From positions 39,776 through 103,775 of the forward strand of contig NZ_BCRB01000001.1 in assembly GCF_001552375.1 (NCBI RefSeq): 64,000 nt of DNA. The letters are read 5' to 3'. The position numbers were made by a program, and so were the translations under genes. The notes under the pieces were generated by a model. It saw nothing but the letters and a program-made list of their open reading frames with translations. It made no database searches and was not told where the DNA came from. The stretch is from Cellulomonas iranensis NBRC 101100 = JCM 18110 (GTDB lineage Bacteria; Actinomycetota; Actinomycetes; Actinomycetales; Cellulomonadaceae). Below are positions 28,219 to 37,443 of the stretch, piece after piece; position 1 is the first letter of the stretch; every line of letters starts with the position of its first letter.

Positions 28219-29715
28219 GTGCTGCTCACGCTGACCGCCGACGCCCCCGACGCCGCCACCCCGGCGTCCGACCTGGGCCACCTGCTGCACAAGCACCCCG
28301 ACCGCGTGCAGACGTTCGACGCGGGCGTCGGCACGGCGCACGTGCTCTACCCGCGCGCCGACGCCGAGCGGTGCACCGTCGCGCTGCTCGTCGAGGTCGA
28401 CCCCGTCGGCCTCGTGCGCGACCGCGCGGGCCGCGGCGACGGACCGCTCGCCGCCTACGTCAACGACGTGCCGTACGCGTCGGCGTCGGTGCTCGCGGTC
28501 GCGCTGCGCCGCGTGTTCGGCACCGCCATGACGGGGCGCTGCGACCGGCGCCCCGAGCTGGCGTCCCGCGCGCTGCCGCTCGAGGTCCACGTGCCCGCGG
28601 TCGCGGTGCGCGGCGACGTCGCGCTCGTCGCCGAGCTGTTCGCGCCGCTCGGCTGGGACGTCGCCGCGACGCCGCTGCCGCTCGACCCGCGCGTGCCGGC
28701 CTGGGGCGACTCGCGCTACGTCGACCTACGGCTGCGCGGCACGCTGCGGCTCGCGGACGCGCTGTCCCACCTGTACGTGCTGCTGCCCGCGCTCGACGGC
28801 GAGAAGCACTACTGGGTCGGCGAGGACGAGGTCGACAAGCTGCTGCGCGCGGGGGAGGCGTGGCTCGCCGACCACCCGCGCCGCGACGTCGTCGTGGACC
28901 GCTACCTGCGGCGCAGCCGCCCGCTCGCGGCGTCGGCGCTCGAGCGGCTCGCCGAGGTCGAGCACGTGCCGGCCGACGCGCTCGACGACGCGGTCGCGGC
29001 ACGCCCGGAGGACGTCGACGACACGTCCGCGGCGACGTCCGCGACCACCGGCACCCCCACCGGCACCCCCGCCGACACCGACGCCGACGCAGTCGCCGAC
29101 GACGGGCCGCGCACGCCGGCGCTCGCGCGGCTCCGCGTCGAGGCCGTGCACGCCGCGCTGCGCGCCGCCGGCGCACGCACGGTCGTCGACCTCGGCTGCG
29201 GCGAGGGCGTGCTGCTGCGCGAGCTGCTGGCCGACGCGTCGTTCGACCGGCTGCTGGGCGTCGACGTGTCGCACCGCGCGCTGCAGGTCGCCGCGCGCCG
29301 GCTGCGGCTCGACCGGCTGCCCGAGCGGCAGCGCGCCCGCGTCGACCTCGCGCAGTCCGCGCTCACGTACCTCGACGACCGGCTCGTCGGGTTCGACGCG
29401 GCCGTGCTCATGGAGGTGGTCGAGCACGTCGACCCGCCGCGCCTGCCCGCGCTGGAGCAGGCCGTGCTCGGGCACGCGCGCCCCGGCGCGCTCGTGGTCA
29501 CGACCCCGAACGTCGAGCACAACGCGCGCTACGGGCTGGACGCCGGCCACCTGCGGCACCACGACCACCGCTTCGAGTGGACGCGCGCGCAGTTCCGCGA
29601 CTGGGCGCGCGCGGCCGCGGCCGCGCATGGCTACGACGTCACGTTCGGCGGCGTCGGCGACGAGGACCCCGACGTCGGTCCGCCCACGCAGCTCGCCGTC
29701 CTCACCCGGAGGTGA
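28219..29715 (+). CDS. hen1: Hen1 3'-terminal RNA ribose 2'-O-methyltransferase
   Basis: This 498-residue Hen1 methylates the 2'-OH at a broken RNA end before ligation, protecting repaired tRNA from renewed cleavage. The N-terminal ligase-activating half starts VLLTLTADA and includes DLGHLLHKHPDRVQTFD. A low-complexity Thr/Pro/Asp linker (about 272-295) joins the methyltransferase domain with VVDLGCGEGVLLREL. The metal-binding EVVEHV and HHDHRFEW supply the Glu and His ligands. The GTG start with almost no leader fits homologues. pnkp follows four bases after the stop, as in the bacterial Pnkp/Hen1 RNA-repair operon. Confidence 0.92.
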   Translation: MLLTLTADAPDAATPASDLGHLLHKHPDRVQTFDAGVGTAHVLYPRADAERCTVALLVEVDPVGLVRDRAGRGDGPLAAYVNDVPYASASVLAVALRRVFGTAMTGRCDRRPELASRALPLEVHVPAVAVRGDVALVAELFAPLGWDVAATPLPLDPRVPAWGDSRYVDLRLRGTLRLADALSHLYVLLPALDGEKHYWVGEDEVDKLLRAGEAWLADHPRRDVVVDRYLRRSRPLAASALERLAEVEHVPADALDDAVAARPEDVDDTSAATSATTGTPTGTPADTDADAVADDGPRTPALARLRVEAVHAALRAAGARTVVDLGCGEGVLLRELLADASFDRLLGVDVSHRALQVAARRLRLDRLPERQRARVDLAQSALTYLDDRLVGFDAAVLMEVVEHVDPPRLPALEQAVLGHARPGALVVTTPNVEHNARYGLDAGHLRHHDHRFEWTRAQFRDWARAAAAAHGYDVTFGGVGDEDPDVGPPTQLAVLTRR

Positions 29716-29719
29716 CCGC

Positions 29720-32341
29720 ATGACCCGCCTGGAGATCCCCGCGACCTGCCTCGTCGTGCTGGTCGGCACGTCCGGGTCCGGCAAGTCGACGTTCGCGGCC
29801 CGGCACTTCGGGCCGTTCGAGACCGTCTCGTCCGACTAGTGCCGCGGCGTCGTGTCCGACGACCCGACGTCGCAGGCCGCGACGCCCGAGGCGTTCGCGC
29901 TGCTGCACCACCTCGTCGGCGTCCGGCTGCGCGCGGGGCTGCTCACGGTCGTCGACGCGACCAACGTGCAGCCCGACGCGCGCCGCCAGCTCGTGGCCGT
30001 CGCGCGCGAGCACGACGTGCTGCCCGTCGCGATCGTGCTCGACGTGCCCGAGGACGTCGCCCAGGCCCGCAACGCGGCGCGCCCCGACCGCGGCTTCGGC
30101 ACGCACGTCGTCCGCCGGCAGGCGCAGCAGCTGCGACGTTCGGTGCGCGGGCTCGCGCGCGAGGGCTTCCGCACGGTGCACGTGCTCGACGGCGTCGCGG
30201 CCGTCGAGGCCGCCGAGGTCGTGCGCGTGCCGCTGCGCAACGACCTGCGGGGCGTGACCGGCCCGTTCGACGTGGTCGGCGACGTGCACGGCTGCCGCGC
30301 CGAGCTCGAGACGCTGCTCGGCCGGCTCGGCTACGTGCTCGTGCGCGACGCCGAGGGGCGCCCGGTCGACGCGACGCACCCCGAGGGGCGGCGCGCGGTG
30401 TTCGTCGGCGACCTCGTCGACCGCGGCCCGGACAGCCCGGGCGTGCTGCGGCTCGTCATGGGCATGGTCGAGGCGGGGCACGCGCTGTGCGTGTCCGGCA
30501 ACCACGAGGCCAAGCTCGTGCGCGCGCTCGCGGGGCGGCAGGTCAGCACGTCGCACGGGCTCGCCGAGACGCTCGCGCAGCTCGCCGCCGAGCCGCCGGA
30601 GTTCCGCGAGCGGGTCCGGGCGTTCTGCGACCGCCTCGTCGCGCACTACGTGCTCGACGAGGGGCGGCTCGTCGTCGCGCACGCGGGCCTCAAGGAGGCG
30701 TACCACGGGCGCGCGTCGGGACGCGTGCGCTCGTTCGCGCTGTTCGGGGACACGACCGGCGAGACCGACGAGTACGGCCTGCCCGTGCGCCTGCCGTGGG
30801 CGGAGGACTACCGCGGCAGCGCGACGGTCCTCTACGGCCACACGCCGACGCCCGCGCTCACGTGGGTCAACGACACGCTGTGCCTCGACACCGGGTGCGT
30901 GTTCGGCGGGCGGCTCTCGGCGCTGCGGTACCCCGAGCGGGAGGCCGTGCAGGTCACCGCCGAGCGCGTCTGGTGCGACCCGGTGCGGCCGTTCCCGCGC
31001 GCCGAGCCGACCGACGGCGCGCCCGTGGTCGTGGGTCGGTCCGGCGCGCCCGGCGGCGGCCCGGACGGTGACGTCGTGCGCGGCGCACCGGACCGCCTGC
31101 GCCTCGACGACGTCGCCGGCCGGCGCGTGGTCGAGACGCGGCTCATGGGTCGCGTGTCGCTGCGTCCCGAGGACGCGGTCGGTGCGCTCGAGGTCATGAG
31201 CCGGTTCGCGCTCGACCCGCGCGTGCTGCTGCACCTGCCGCCCACCATGAGCCCGTGCGCGACCGCGCGCGAGGGCGACCTGCTCGAGCACCCGCGCGAG
31301 GCGTTCGCGCAGTACGCGCACGACGGCGTGGCCGACGTCGTGTGCGAGGAGAAGCACATGGGCTCGCGGGCCGTCGTGCTCGTGTGCCGCGACGCGACGG
31401 TCGCCGCGGCGCGCTTCGCGCTGCCCGCGGGTGCGACGGGCGCGGTGTGGACCCGCACGGGCCGCGCGTTCTGGCAGGACGCGGCGCGCACGCAGGCGCT
31501 CGTCGACACGGTGGCGTCCGCCGTGGCGGCGGCCGGCGCGTGGGACGACCTGCTCGCCGACGGCGACGACGCGTGGCTGCTGCTCGACTGCGAGCTGCTG
31601 CCGTGGTCGGCCAAGGCGGGCGAGCTGCTGCGCACGCAGTACGCGGCCGTCGGCGCGGCGGCGCGCGCGGTGCTGCCCGCGGCGGTCGACGCGCTCGCGG
31701 CCGCCGGCGACCGGGGCCTCGACGTCTCCGAGCTGCTGACGCGCACGCGCCGCCGCGCGGACGACGCCGAGCGGTTCACGGCCGCCTACCGCCGCTACGT
31801 GTGGGACGTCGACGGCCTCGACGGCGTGCGCCTCGCGCCGTTCCAGGTGCTCGCGGCGGGCAGCCGCACGTTCACCGACCGCGACCACCTGTGGCACCTG
31901 GGCGTCGCGGACCGGCTGGTCGCGGCCGACGCGTCGGGCGTGCTGCTGGGCACGCGCCGCCTCGTGGTCCGCACGGGCGACCCCGCGTCGGTCGCCGAGG
32001 GCACCGCGTGGTGGCAGGCGCTCACCGACGACGGCGGCGAGGGCATGGTCGTCAAGCCGCTCGCGAACCTCGTGCGCGGACCGCGGGGCCTCGTGCAGCC
32101 GGGCGTCAAGGTCCGGGGCCGGGAGTACCTGCGGATCGTGTACGGCCCCGAGTACACGTCGCACCTGCCGCGCCTGCGGCAGCGGTCGCTCGGGCGCAAG
32201 CGGTCGCTCGCGCTGCGGGAGTACGCGCTGGGCGTCGAGGCGCTCGAGCGGTACGTCGCGGGGGCGCCGCTGTGGCGCGTGCACGAGGCGGTGTTCGGCG
32301 TGCTCGCGCTGGAGTCGGCGCCGGTCGACCCGCGGTTGTGA
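29720..32341 (+). CDS. pnkp: Polynucleotide kinase-phosphatase-ligase Pnkp, interrupted by an in-frame TAG
   Basis: The full frame is 874 codons and matches three-domain Pnkp. Residues 1-170 are a P-loop kinase (GTSGSGKST, 16-24). Next is a metallophosphatase with DVHGCRAE, GDLVDRGPDS and GNHEAKL, and the C-terminal half is a nucleotidyltransferase/ligase with EEKHMGSRAVV. Pnkp heals 5' and 3' ends of broken RNA and works with Hen1. Codon 40 is TAG (29837-29839) between SSD and CRG, where homologues carry an aromatic residue. Both sides stay in the same frame and look intact over 830 further codons. Reinitiation at GTG 29852 would lose the P-loop. Recoding, a very recent mutation or a sequencing error could explain it. 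Confidence 0.85.
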
Positions 32342-32347
32342 CGGCAG

Positions 32348-32377
32348 CCGTCGGGCCGGGGAGCACCGGCCCGACGG
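32348..32377. terminator. 12-bp hairpin between pnkp and the LLM oxidoreductase gene
   Basis: CCGTCGGGCCGG (32348-32359) pairs with 32366-32377 around a six-base loop, seven bases after the pnkp stop. The genes are convergent. Confidence 0.6.
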
Positions 32378-32389
32378 GCGTGGGTCCGT

Positions 32390-32409
32390 GCCCGTCCGTC
32401 CGGACGGGC
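32390..32409. terminator. Second hairpin of the convergent terminator region
   Basis: GCCCGTCC (32390-32397) and GGACGGGC (32402-32409) pair around GTCC, 14 bases past the stop of the minus-strand gene. It probably serves that gene. Confidence 0.5.
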
Positions 32410-32422
32410 CGGCACGGCCGGC

Positions 32423-33457
32423 TCAGGCCAGGGCGTCCGCCAGCAGGCGCAGCGTCCGCTCACGTGCGGGCGACGCGTCGGCCGGCGTGCCGCGCGTCGC
32501 ACCCGCGACGGGCGCGACCATGACCTCGTCGGCCCCGATGCGCCCCGCGAGCTCGCGCAGCTCCGCGGCCGCGGACGCCGGGTCACCGACGACCCACGAC
32601 GCCGTGAGCGCCGCGACGCCCTCGTCGGCCGCGGCCGGCAGGGGAGCGGCCTCGGCGTCCTCGACGAGCTCCTGCGCCTCGAGCGGCAGACCGCTGCGCA
32701 GCCGCCACATGGTGCGCACCTGCGGCAGCACCAGGCGCCGCGCCTCGTCCGCGGTCGGGGCGACCGCGACGTTCGCGACCGCGATCGTGCGCGGCTCGGG
32801 CAGCGCGTCGGACGGCTGGAACGTGCTGCGGTACAGCGCGACCGCCTCGGCGGTGCCGCGCCCCGCGAAGTGGTGCGCGAACACGTACGGCAGCCCGAGC
32901 CGCCCCGCGAGCTGGGCCGAGTACGTCGACGAGCCGAGCAGCCACAGCTGCGGTGCCGACGTCGCGCGCGGCGTCGCCCGCAGCGGGTACGACGTCGACC
33001 CCACGCGCACGTCCACGCCCTCGGGGCGCACGAGCGCCGCGAGGGCCGCGACGTCGTCGTCGAACGTGTCGACGCCGTCGCCGCTCGCGCCGCGGCGCAG
33101 CAGGTGGCTCGTCACCGGGTCCGAGCCCGGCGCACGGCCGATCCCGACGTCGACGCGGCCCGGGAACGCGGCCTCCAGCAGCGCGACCTGCTCCGCGACC
33201 ACGAGTGGCGAGTGGTTCGGCAGCATGACGCCGCCCGACCCGACCCGCACGCGCGACGTCGCGGCGGCGATCAGCGACATCAGCAGCGGCGCGTTGGTCG
33301 CGGCGACCGCCGGCATGTTGTGGTGCTCGGCCACCCAGTAGCGGCGCGCGCCGAGCTCGTCGGCCACCCGCGCGAGCGCGAGCGTCGCGGCCACGGCGTC
33401 CGCCGTGGTCTGGTCGGAGCGGACGGGGACGAGGTCGAGCACGGAGATCGCTGTCAC
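32423..33457 (-). CDS. LLM-class flavin-dependent oxidoreductase
   Basis: This 344-residue protein belongs to the luciferase-like monooxygenase superfamily (MsnO8-type group). It has ISVLDLVPVRSDQT at the N terminus, RYWVAEHHNMPAVA, VRVGSGGVMLPNHSPL and DVGIGRAPGSDP, the usual barrel and flavin-phosphate contacts. It should use reduced FMN or F420; which one cannot be decided here. The GTG at 33457 starts at the conserved N terminus, so the longer upstream frame is rejected. It is divergent from the alpha/beta hydrolase gene. Confidence 0.88.
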   Translation of the reverse strand: MTAISVLDLVPVRSDQTTADAVAATLALARVADELGARRYWVAEHHNMPAVAATNAPLLMSLIAAATSRVRVGSGGVMLPNHSPLVVAEQVALLEAAFPGRVDVGIGRAPGSDPVTSHLLRRGASGDGVDTFDDDVAALAALVRPEGVDVRVGSTSYPLRATPRATSAPQLWLLGSSTYSAQLAGRLGLPYVFAHHFAGRGTAEAVALYRSTFQPSDALPEPRTIAVANVAVAPTADEARRLVLPQVRTMWRLRSGLPLEAQELVEDAEAAPLPAAADEGVAALTASWVVGDPASAAAELRELAGRIGADEVMVAPVAGATRGTPADASPARERTLRLLADALA

Positions 33458-33575
33458 GTCAGGGGCAACCCGCGCACCCCCGGGACCATTCCGGACGGGC
33501 GGTGTGCGCAGCCGCACAGCCGGGCCACAGCCCGCGCCCGCGCGGCTCCCGGTCGGGCGTCCTAGTGTCGGCGTC

Positions 33576-34316
33576 GTGGACGTCGCCCCGACCGTGCAGC
33601 GCCTCCCGGCCCCCGGCGGCCGGGTCGGCCCGCTGTGGGTCGTCACCAGGGGCGAGGGACGCCCGCTGGTGCTGCTGCACGGCAACGGCGAGGACCACCA
33701 CGTGTTCGACCGCATGGTCGAGCCGCTCGGCGCGGGGCGCCTGCTCGTGGGCCTCGACTCGCGCTCGCACGGCCGCAGCCCGCGCGGCGCCGGTCCGCTG
33801 CGCATCGCGGCCATGGCCGACGACGTCGCGGCGGTCCTCGACCGGCTCGGACTCGCGCACGCCGACGTGCTGGGCTTCTCCGACGGCGGCAACGTCGCGC
33901 TCGAGCTGGCCGTGCGTCACCCCGACCGGGTGGACCGCCTCGTCGTCGTCGGCGCGAACCTCTTCCCCGAGGGGCTCACGATGCGCGCGCTCGTCGAGGT
34001 GCAGCTCGCGCACGCCGTGGTGGCGTCGGTCGCCCGGCTCGTGCCGCCCCTGCGCGGTCCCGCCGAGCGGCTCGCGCTCATGGTGGACGACCCGAGCATC
34101 GACCCGGCCGACCTCGCGCTCGTCACCGCGCCCACGCTCGTCGTGGTGGGCGAGCGGGACGTCGTGCGCCCCGAGCACACGCGCCTGATCGTCGACGCGC
34201 TGCCCGACGCCCGGCTCGCGGTCGTCCCGCGCGCGGGGCACATGCTGCCCGTGTGCGCGCCCGACCGGCTGGCCGCCCTGGTCGTCGACTTCCTCGCGCA
34301 GGCGCCCGCGCGCTGA
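33576..34316 (+). CDS. Alpha/beta hydrolase
   Basis: This 246-residue hydrolase shows the oxyanion strand LVLLHGNGEDHHVF, an acidic strand LLVGLDSRSHGRS, and the nucleophile elbow GFSDGG with Ser. A late Asp lies in VVGERDVV and the catalytic His in RAGHMLPV. The GTG at 33576 lies a few bases below a TAGTGT -10-like box (33564-33569), suggesting a leaderless mRNA. The substrate is unknown; the family covers esterases, lipases and C-C hydrolases. No signal peptide is seen. Confidence 0.88.
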   Translation: MDVAPTVQRLPAPGGRVGPLWVVTRGEGRPLVLLHGNGEDHHVFDRMVEPLGAGRLLVGLDSRSHGRSPRGAGPLRIAAMADDVAAVLDRLGLAHADVLGFSDGGNVALELAVRHPDRVDRLVVVGANLFPEGLTMRALVEVQLAHAVVASVARLVPPLRGPAERLALMVDDPSIDPADLALVTAPTLVVVGERDVVRPEHTRLIVDALPDARLAVVPRAGHMLPVCAPDRLAALVVDFLAQAPAR

Positions 34317-34341
34317 CCGCGGGGGCGCCCGCGCGGCGCCG

Positions 34342-35781
34342 TCAGGCCGGCACGAGCCCGCCGCCCACCCAGGCGCGGATCGCCGCCGCGTCGCCGTTCG
34401 TCAGCTCCATGCGCGCACCGCGGCACAGGCCGATGACGTTGTCCGCCCACGCCGCCGCGACCTGCTCGGCCGACGGACCGTCGGCCAGCGACAGCCCCGT
34501 GTAGAGCACGCCCGAGATCACGAAGTTCACGGTCGAGCGCCCGACCTTGGTGCCCGACTGCTGGCACGCCTCGTGCACGCGGCGCGACGTCGCGACGCGC
34601 TCGAACGTGTGCGCCCGCACGTCCGCCGCGAGCGTCTCGAGCAGCACGCGGTACTGCGCCTGGCTCAGGCCGGGCGTGTCGGTGACCGAGATGACCTGGC
34701 GCTGCAGGTCGCTCGGGTCGGTGTCGGCGACGGCCCCCGGCAGGTCGGCCTCGCCGAAGCGCTCCGGGTCCCACACGTGGCCCGGCGGGCGCGTCGACAC
34801 GTCGAGATCGGGCAGCACGCGCGTGAGCCACGCCGTGAAGCCGCCCGCCCCGGCCCACTGCGACGTGCCCAGCCCCGGGTACGCGTCGAGCGCGACCTGC
34901 GCGGCCGCACCCAGCGGCAGCGGTGCGTCCGCCTTGCGGACCGCACGCCGGACCGCGCGCCGCGCCCGGGCCTCGCCCTCGTCGACGACCCGCTCGGCGG
35001 CGCGGGCCTTCGAGGTCGTGCGGGCGGGCGCCGCCTCCGCGCGGTTGTTCGTGCCGGAGGCGGTCGTCTCCGTGGCGGCCGCCGGCTCGGTCGCGGCCGA
35101 GGATCCCGCCGGGGCGCCCGCGGGGCGCGACGCCGAGCGCGAGCCCGCCGCCTTCGACGTGGCCGGCGCCGCGGCGGGTGCGACCGCCTCGGTCGCGGCC
35201 TCGGGCGCCACGACGGGCTCGGAGTCGAGCGGCGACGCGGTCTGCGTCACGAGGTCGGCCAGCGCGTCGGCGCCGATCACGGTGTCCGCGACCGCGCGGT
35301 ACGCCGACGCCGCGGGCGAGGCCGTGATGATCGTCACGCGCCGGTCGTCGGCGCGGCAGCGCTGCGCGAGCGGCGTGAAGTCGGCGTCGGCGGACACGAT
35401 GACGAACTCGTCGTACCGCGTGGGCGCCGCGAGCGCGTCGACCGCGTCGAGCACGAGGTTGATGTCGGCGCTCGACTTGCCCTGCTGCGTGAGCGACGGG
35501 CAGTCGACGACGCGGAAGCCCGCGCGCGTGAAGTTCGGGCGGAACCGCGAGTACACCGACGGGTTGAGGTAGCAGGCCCGGACCAGGAAGCGGCGCGTCA
35601 GGTCGCCGTCGACGTCCGACCCCTGGCCGAGCTCGGACAGCCAGTGGCCCGGGTCCGTCGCGAACGCCTCGGCCGCGCGCGGGTCGAGGCGCTGCAGGCC
35701 GATGTACACGTTGTCGAAGTCGAGGAACAGCGCCGAGCGCAGCCGGCGGGCGGGCTCGTGGGTGGTGGTCACGTCACCCAT
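34342..35781 (-). CDS. NYN-domain protein with C-terminal OST-HTH-like region
   Basis: This 479-residue protein starts with an NYN (PIN-like nuclease) domain: ALFLDFDNVYIGL carries the first acidic residues, DINLVLDAVDAL and VSADADFTPLAQRC the others, enough for a metal-dependent RNase site. A long Ala/Thr/Glu-rich linker (about 195-275) follows. Residues 280-479 contain two compact segments (DAYPGLGTSQWAGAGGFTAWL and the following repeat-like block) resembling OST-HTH/LOTUS RNA-binding modules. The likely role is RNA cleavage or turnover. The gene is convergent with the alpha/beta hydrolase and divergent from the PP2C gene. Confidence 0.8.
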   Translation of the reverse strand: MGDVTTTHEPARRLRSALFLDFDNVYIGLQRLDPRAAEAFATDPGHWLSELGQGSDVDGDLTRRFLVRACYLNPSVYSRFRPNFTRAGFRVVDCPSLTQQGKSSADINLVLDAVDALAAPTRYDEFVIVSADADFTPLAQRCRADDRRVTIITASPAASAYRAVADTVIGADALADLVTQTASPLDSEPVVAPEAATEAVAPAAAPATSKAAGSRSASRPAGAPAGSSAATEPAAATETTASGTNNRAEAAPARTTSKARAAERVVDEGEARARRAVRRAVRKADAPLPLGAAAQVALDAYPGLGTSQWAGAGGFTAWLTRVLPDLDVSTRPPGHVWDPERFGEADLPGAVADTDPSDLQRQVISVTDTPGLSQAQYRVLLETLAADVRAHTFERVATSRRVHEACQQSGTKVGRSTVNFVISGVLYTGLSLADGPSAEQVAAAWADNVIGLCRGARMELTNGDAAAIRAWVGGGLVPA

Positions 35782-35847
35782 CCTGCCGTGCCGCGGGGAT
35801 CACGCCCGCCCCGAGGTGCGCCGCGCGCCGCGGGTAACCTCGGACGA

Positions 35848-37443
35848 ATGAGGTCGCCCTGGTTCCTGCGCGCGACGGCGCGCGGCGCCATGGGGGCCGC
35901 CGTCCGGTCCGTCGACTGGGCGGCGACGCCGCTGGGCCCGCCCGCCGCGTGGCCGCTGCCGCTGCGCGCCGCGGTCGAGCTGTGCCTCGGCACCGAGTTC
36001 CCCGTGCTCGTCACGTGGGGCCCCGAGCTCACGATGATCTACAACGACGGCTACCGCGAGATGCTCGGCACCGACAAGCACCCGGGCGCGCTCGGCTCGC
36101 CCCTGGCCGCCGTGTGGGCCGAGGTCTGGGACGCGATCGAGCCCTCGGTGCGCGAGGTCGAGGCCGGGCGGCCCACGTGGGTCGTCGACCAGCGCCTCGT
36201 CATGCACCGCTCGGGGTTCGACGAGGAGACGTTCTTCACGTACTCCTACAGCCCGCTGCTCGACGTCGACGGGCAGGTGCGCGGGCTGCTCGACATCGCG
36301 ACCGAGAGCACCGCGCAGGTCGTCGAGCGGCGCCGCGTGGGGCAGCTGTCGCTGCTGCAGTCGCGCCTCCAGGCGGCCGGGCCCGACGTCGGGGCCGTGG
36401 TCGCGGCGGCCGCCGCGACGCTCGCCGACGGGCCGGACCTCACGCTCGTCGGCGCCGCGCTGGGCCCGCGCGGCGGGCTGCGGTGGGTGCACGGGCCGGC
36501 CGACGACGTCGACGCCGCGCTCGTCGAGCGCGCCGCGCGGACCGCCACCGTGCAGCAGGCCGGCCGCCTGCTCGTCGTGCCGCTCCCGCTCGTCGCGATC
36601 GACGACCGCGAGGGCCTGCTCGCCCTGCGCGCGGGCGCGCTGCGCCCCGTCGACGACCAGCTGCGCACGTTCGCGCGGCTCGTCGCCGACGCCGTCGCGG
36701 GGGCCCTCACCGGCGCGCTGCGGCACGAGCGCGAGGTCGGCATGCTGGAACGCGTGTCCGACGTCCTGCAGAGAGCGATGCTCGAACCACCCGTCGACCG
36801 CCCGGGCGTCGCGACCCGCTACGTGCCGGCCACGCGCGGCCTCGCGGTCGGCGGCGACTGGTACGACGTCGCGGACCTGCCGGGCGGGCGCGCCGGGATC
36901 GTCGTGGGCGACCTCGTGGGGCACGGCCTGGAGTCCGCGTCGCGCATGGGTCAGCTCCGCAGCGCCGCGCGCGCCCTGCTGCTGCGGACCGACGCACCGG
37001 CGCCGGCGGTCGACGGCCTCGACGCGTTCGCGCGCACGCTGCCCGGCGCCGAGTACGCGACCGTGCACTGCGGCGTCCTCGACCCGGCGGCGGGCACCTA
37101 CACGTACACCAGCGCGGGCCACCCGCCGGCCGCGGTGCTGCGCACCGACGGCACCGTCACGTGGCTGACCGGTGCGCGCGGCACGCCGCTGACGGTCGCT
37201 CGGGAGCCGCGCCCGCACGACGTGGTCGCGGTCGCCGCCGGCGACGTCGTCGTGCTGTGCACCGACGGCCTGCTCGAGCGCCGGGGGTCCGACCTGCGCT
37301 CGCGGCTCGCGGCGCTCGAGCGCCTGCTCGTCGGCCTGGTCGGCGCCGACCCCGACGCGATCGCCGACGGCGTCCTGGCCGGGATGACCCCCGAGGGCTC
37401 GCTCGACGACACGGCCGTCGTCGTGCACCGGGTCGAGGGATGA
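35848..37443 (+). CDS. PAS-GAF-PP2C (SpoIIE/RsbU-type) phosphatase
   Basis: This 531-residue signalling phosphatase has an N-terminal PAS-like region (residues 20-155, WAATPLGPPAAWP and YNDGYREMLG). A GAF-like region spans about 170-300 and an SpoIIE-type PP2C domain 310-531. The phosphatase core has GGDWYDVADLPGGR, VVGDLVGHGLESA and LCTDGLLERR, supplying the metal-binding Asp residues. Such proteins dephosphorylate anti-sigma-factor antagonists in response to a signal bound by PAS or GAF. A STAS protein with a suitable Ser is encoded at 53116. The stop overlaps the start of the exporter gene. Confidence 0.9.
   Translation: MRSPWFLRATARGAMGAAVRSVDWAATPLGPPAAWPLPLRAAVELCLGTEFPVLVTWGPELTMIYNDGYREMLGTDKHPGALGSPLAAVWAEVWDAIEPSVREVEAGRPTWVVDQRLVMHRSGFDEETFFTYSYSPLLDVDGQVRGLLDIATESTAQVVERRRVGQLSLLQSRLQAAGPDVGAVVAAAAATLADGPDLTLVGAALGPRGGLRWVHGPADDVDAALVERAARTATVQQAGRLLVVPLPLVAIDDREGLLALRAGALRPVDDQLRTFARLVADAVAGALTGALRHEREVGMLERVSDVLQRAMLEPPVDRPGVATRYVPATRGLAVGGDWYDVADLPGGRAGIVVGDLVGHGLESASRMGQLRSAARALLLRTDAPAPAVDGLDAFARTLPGAEYATVHCGVLDPAAGTYTYTSAGHPPAAVLRTDGTVTWLTGARGTPLTVAREPRPHDVVAVAAGDVVVLCTDGLLERRGSDLRSRLAALERLLVGLVGADPDAIADGVLAGMTPEGSLDDTAVVVHRVEG

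Noticed and set aside
29837..29839. Suppression of the pnkp TAG by the two odd tRNAs at 2.4-2.6 kb
   Set aside because: Their anticodons are GTC and CCG, neither of which reads UAG.
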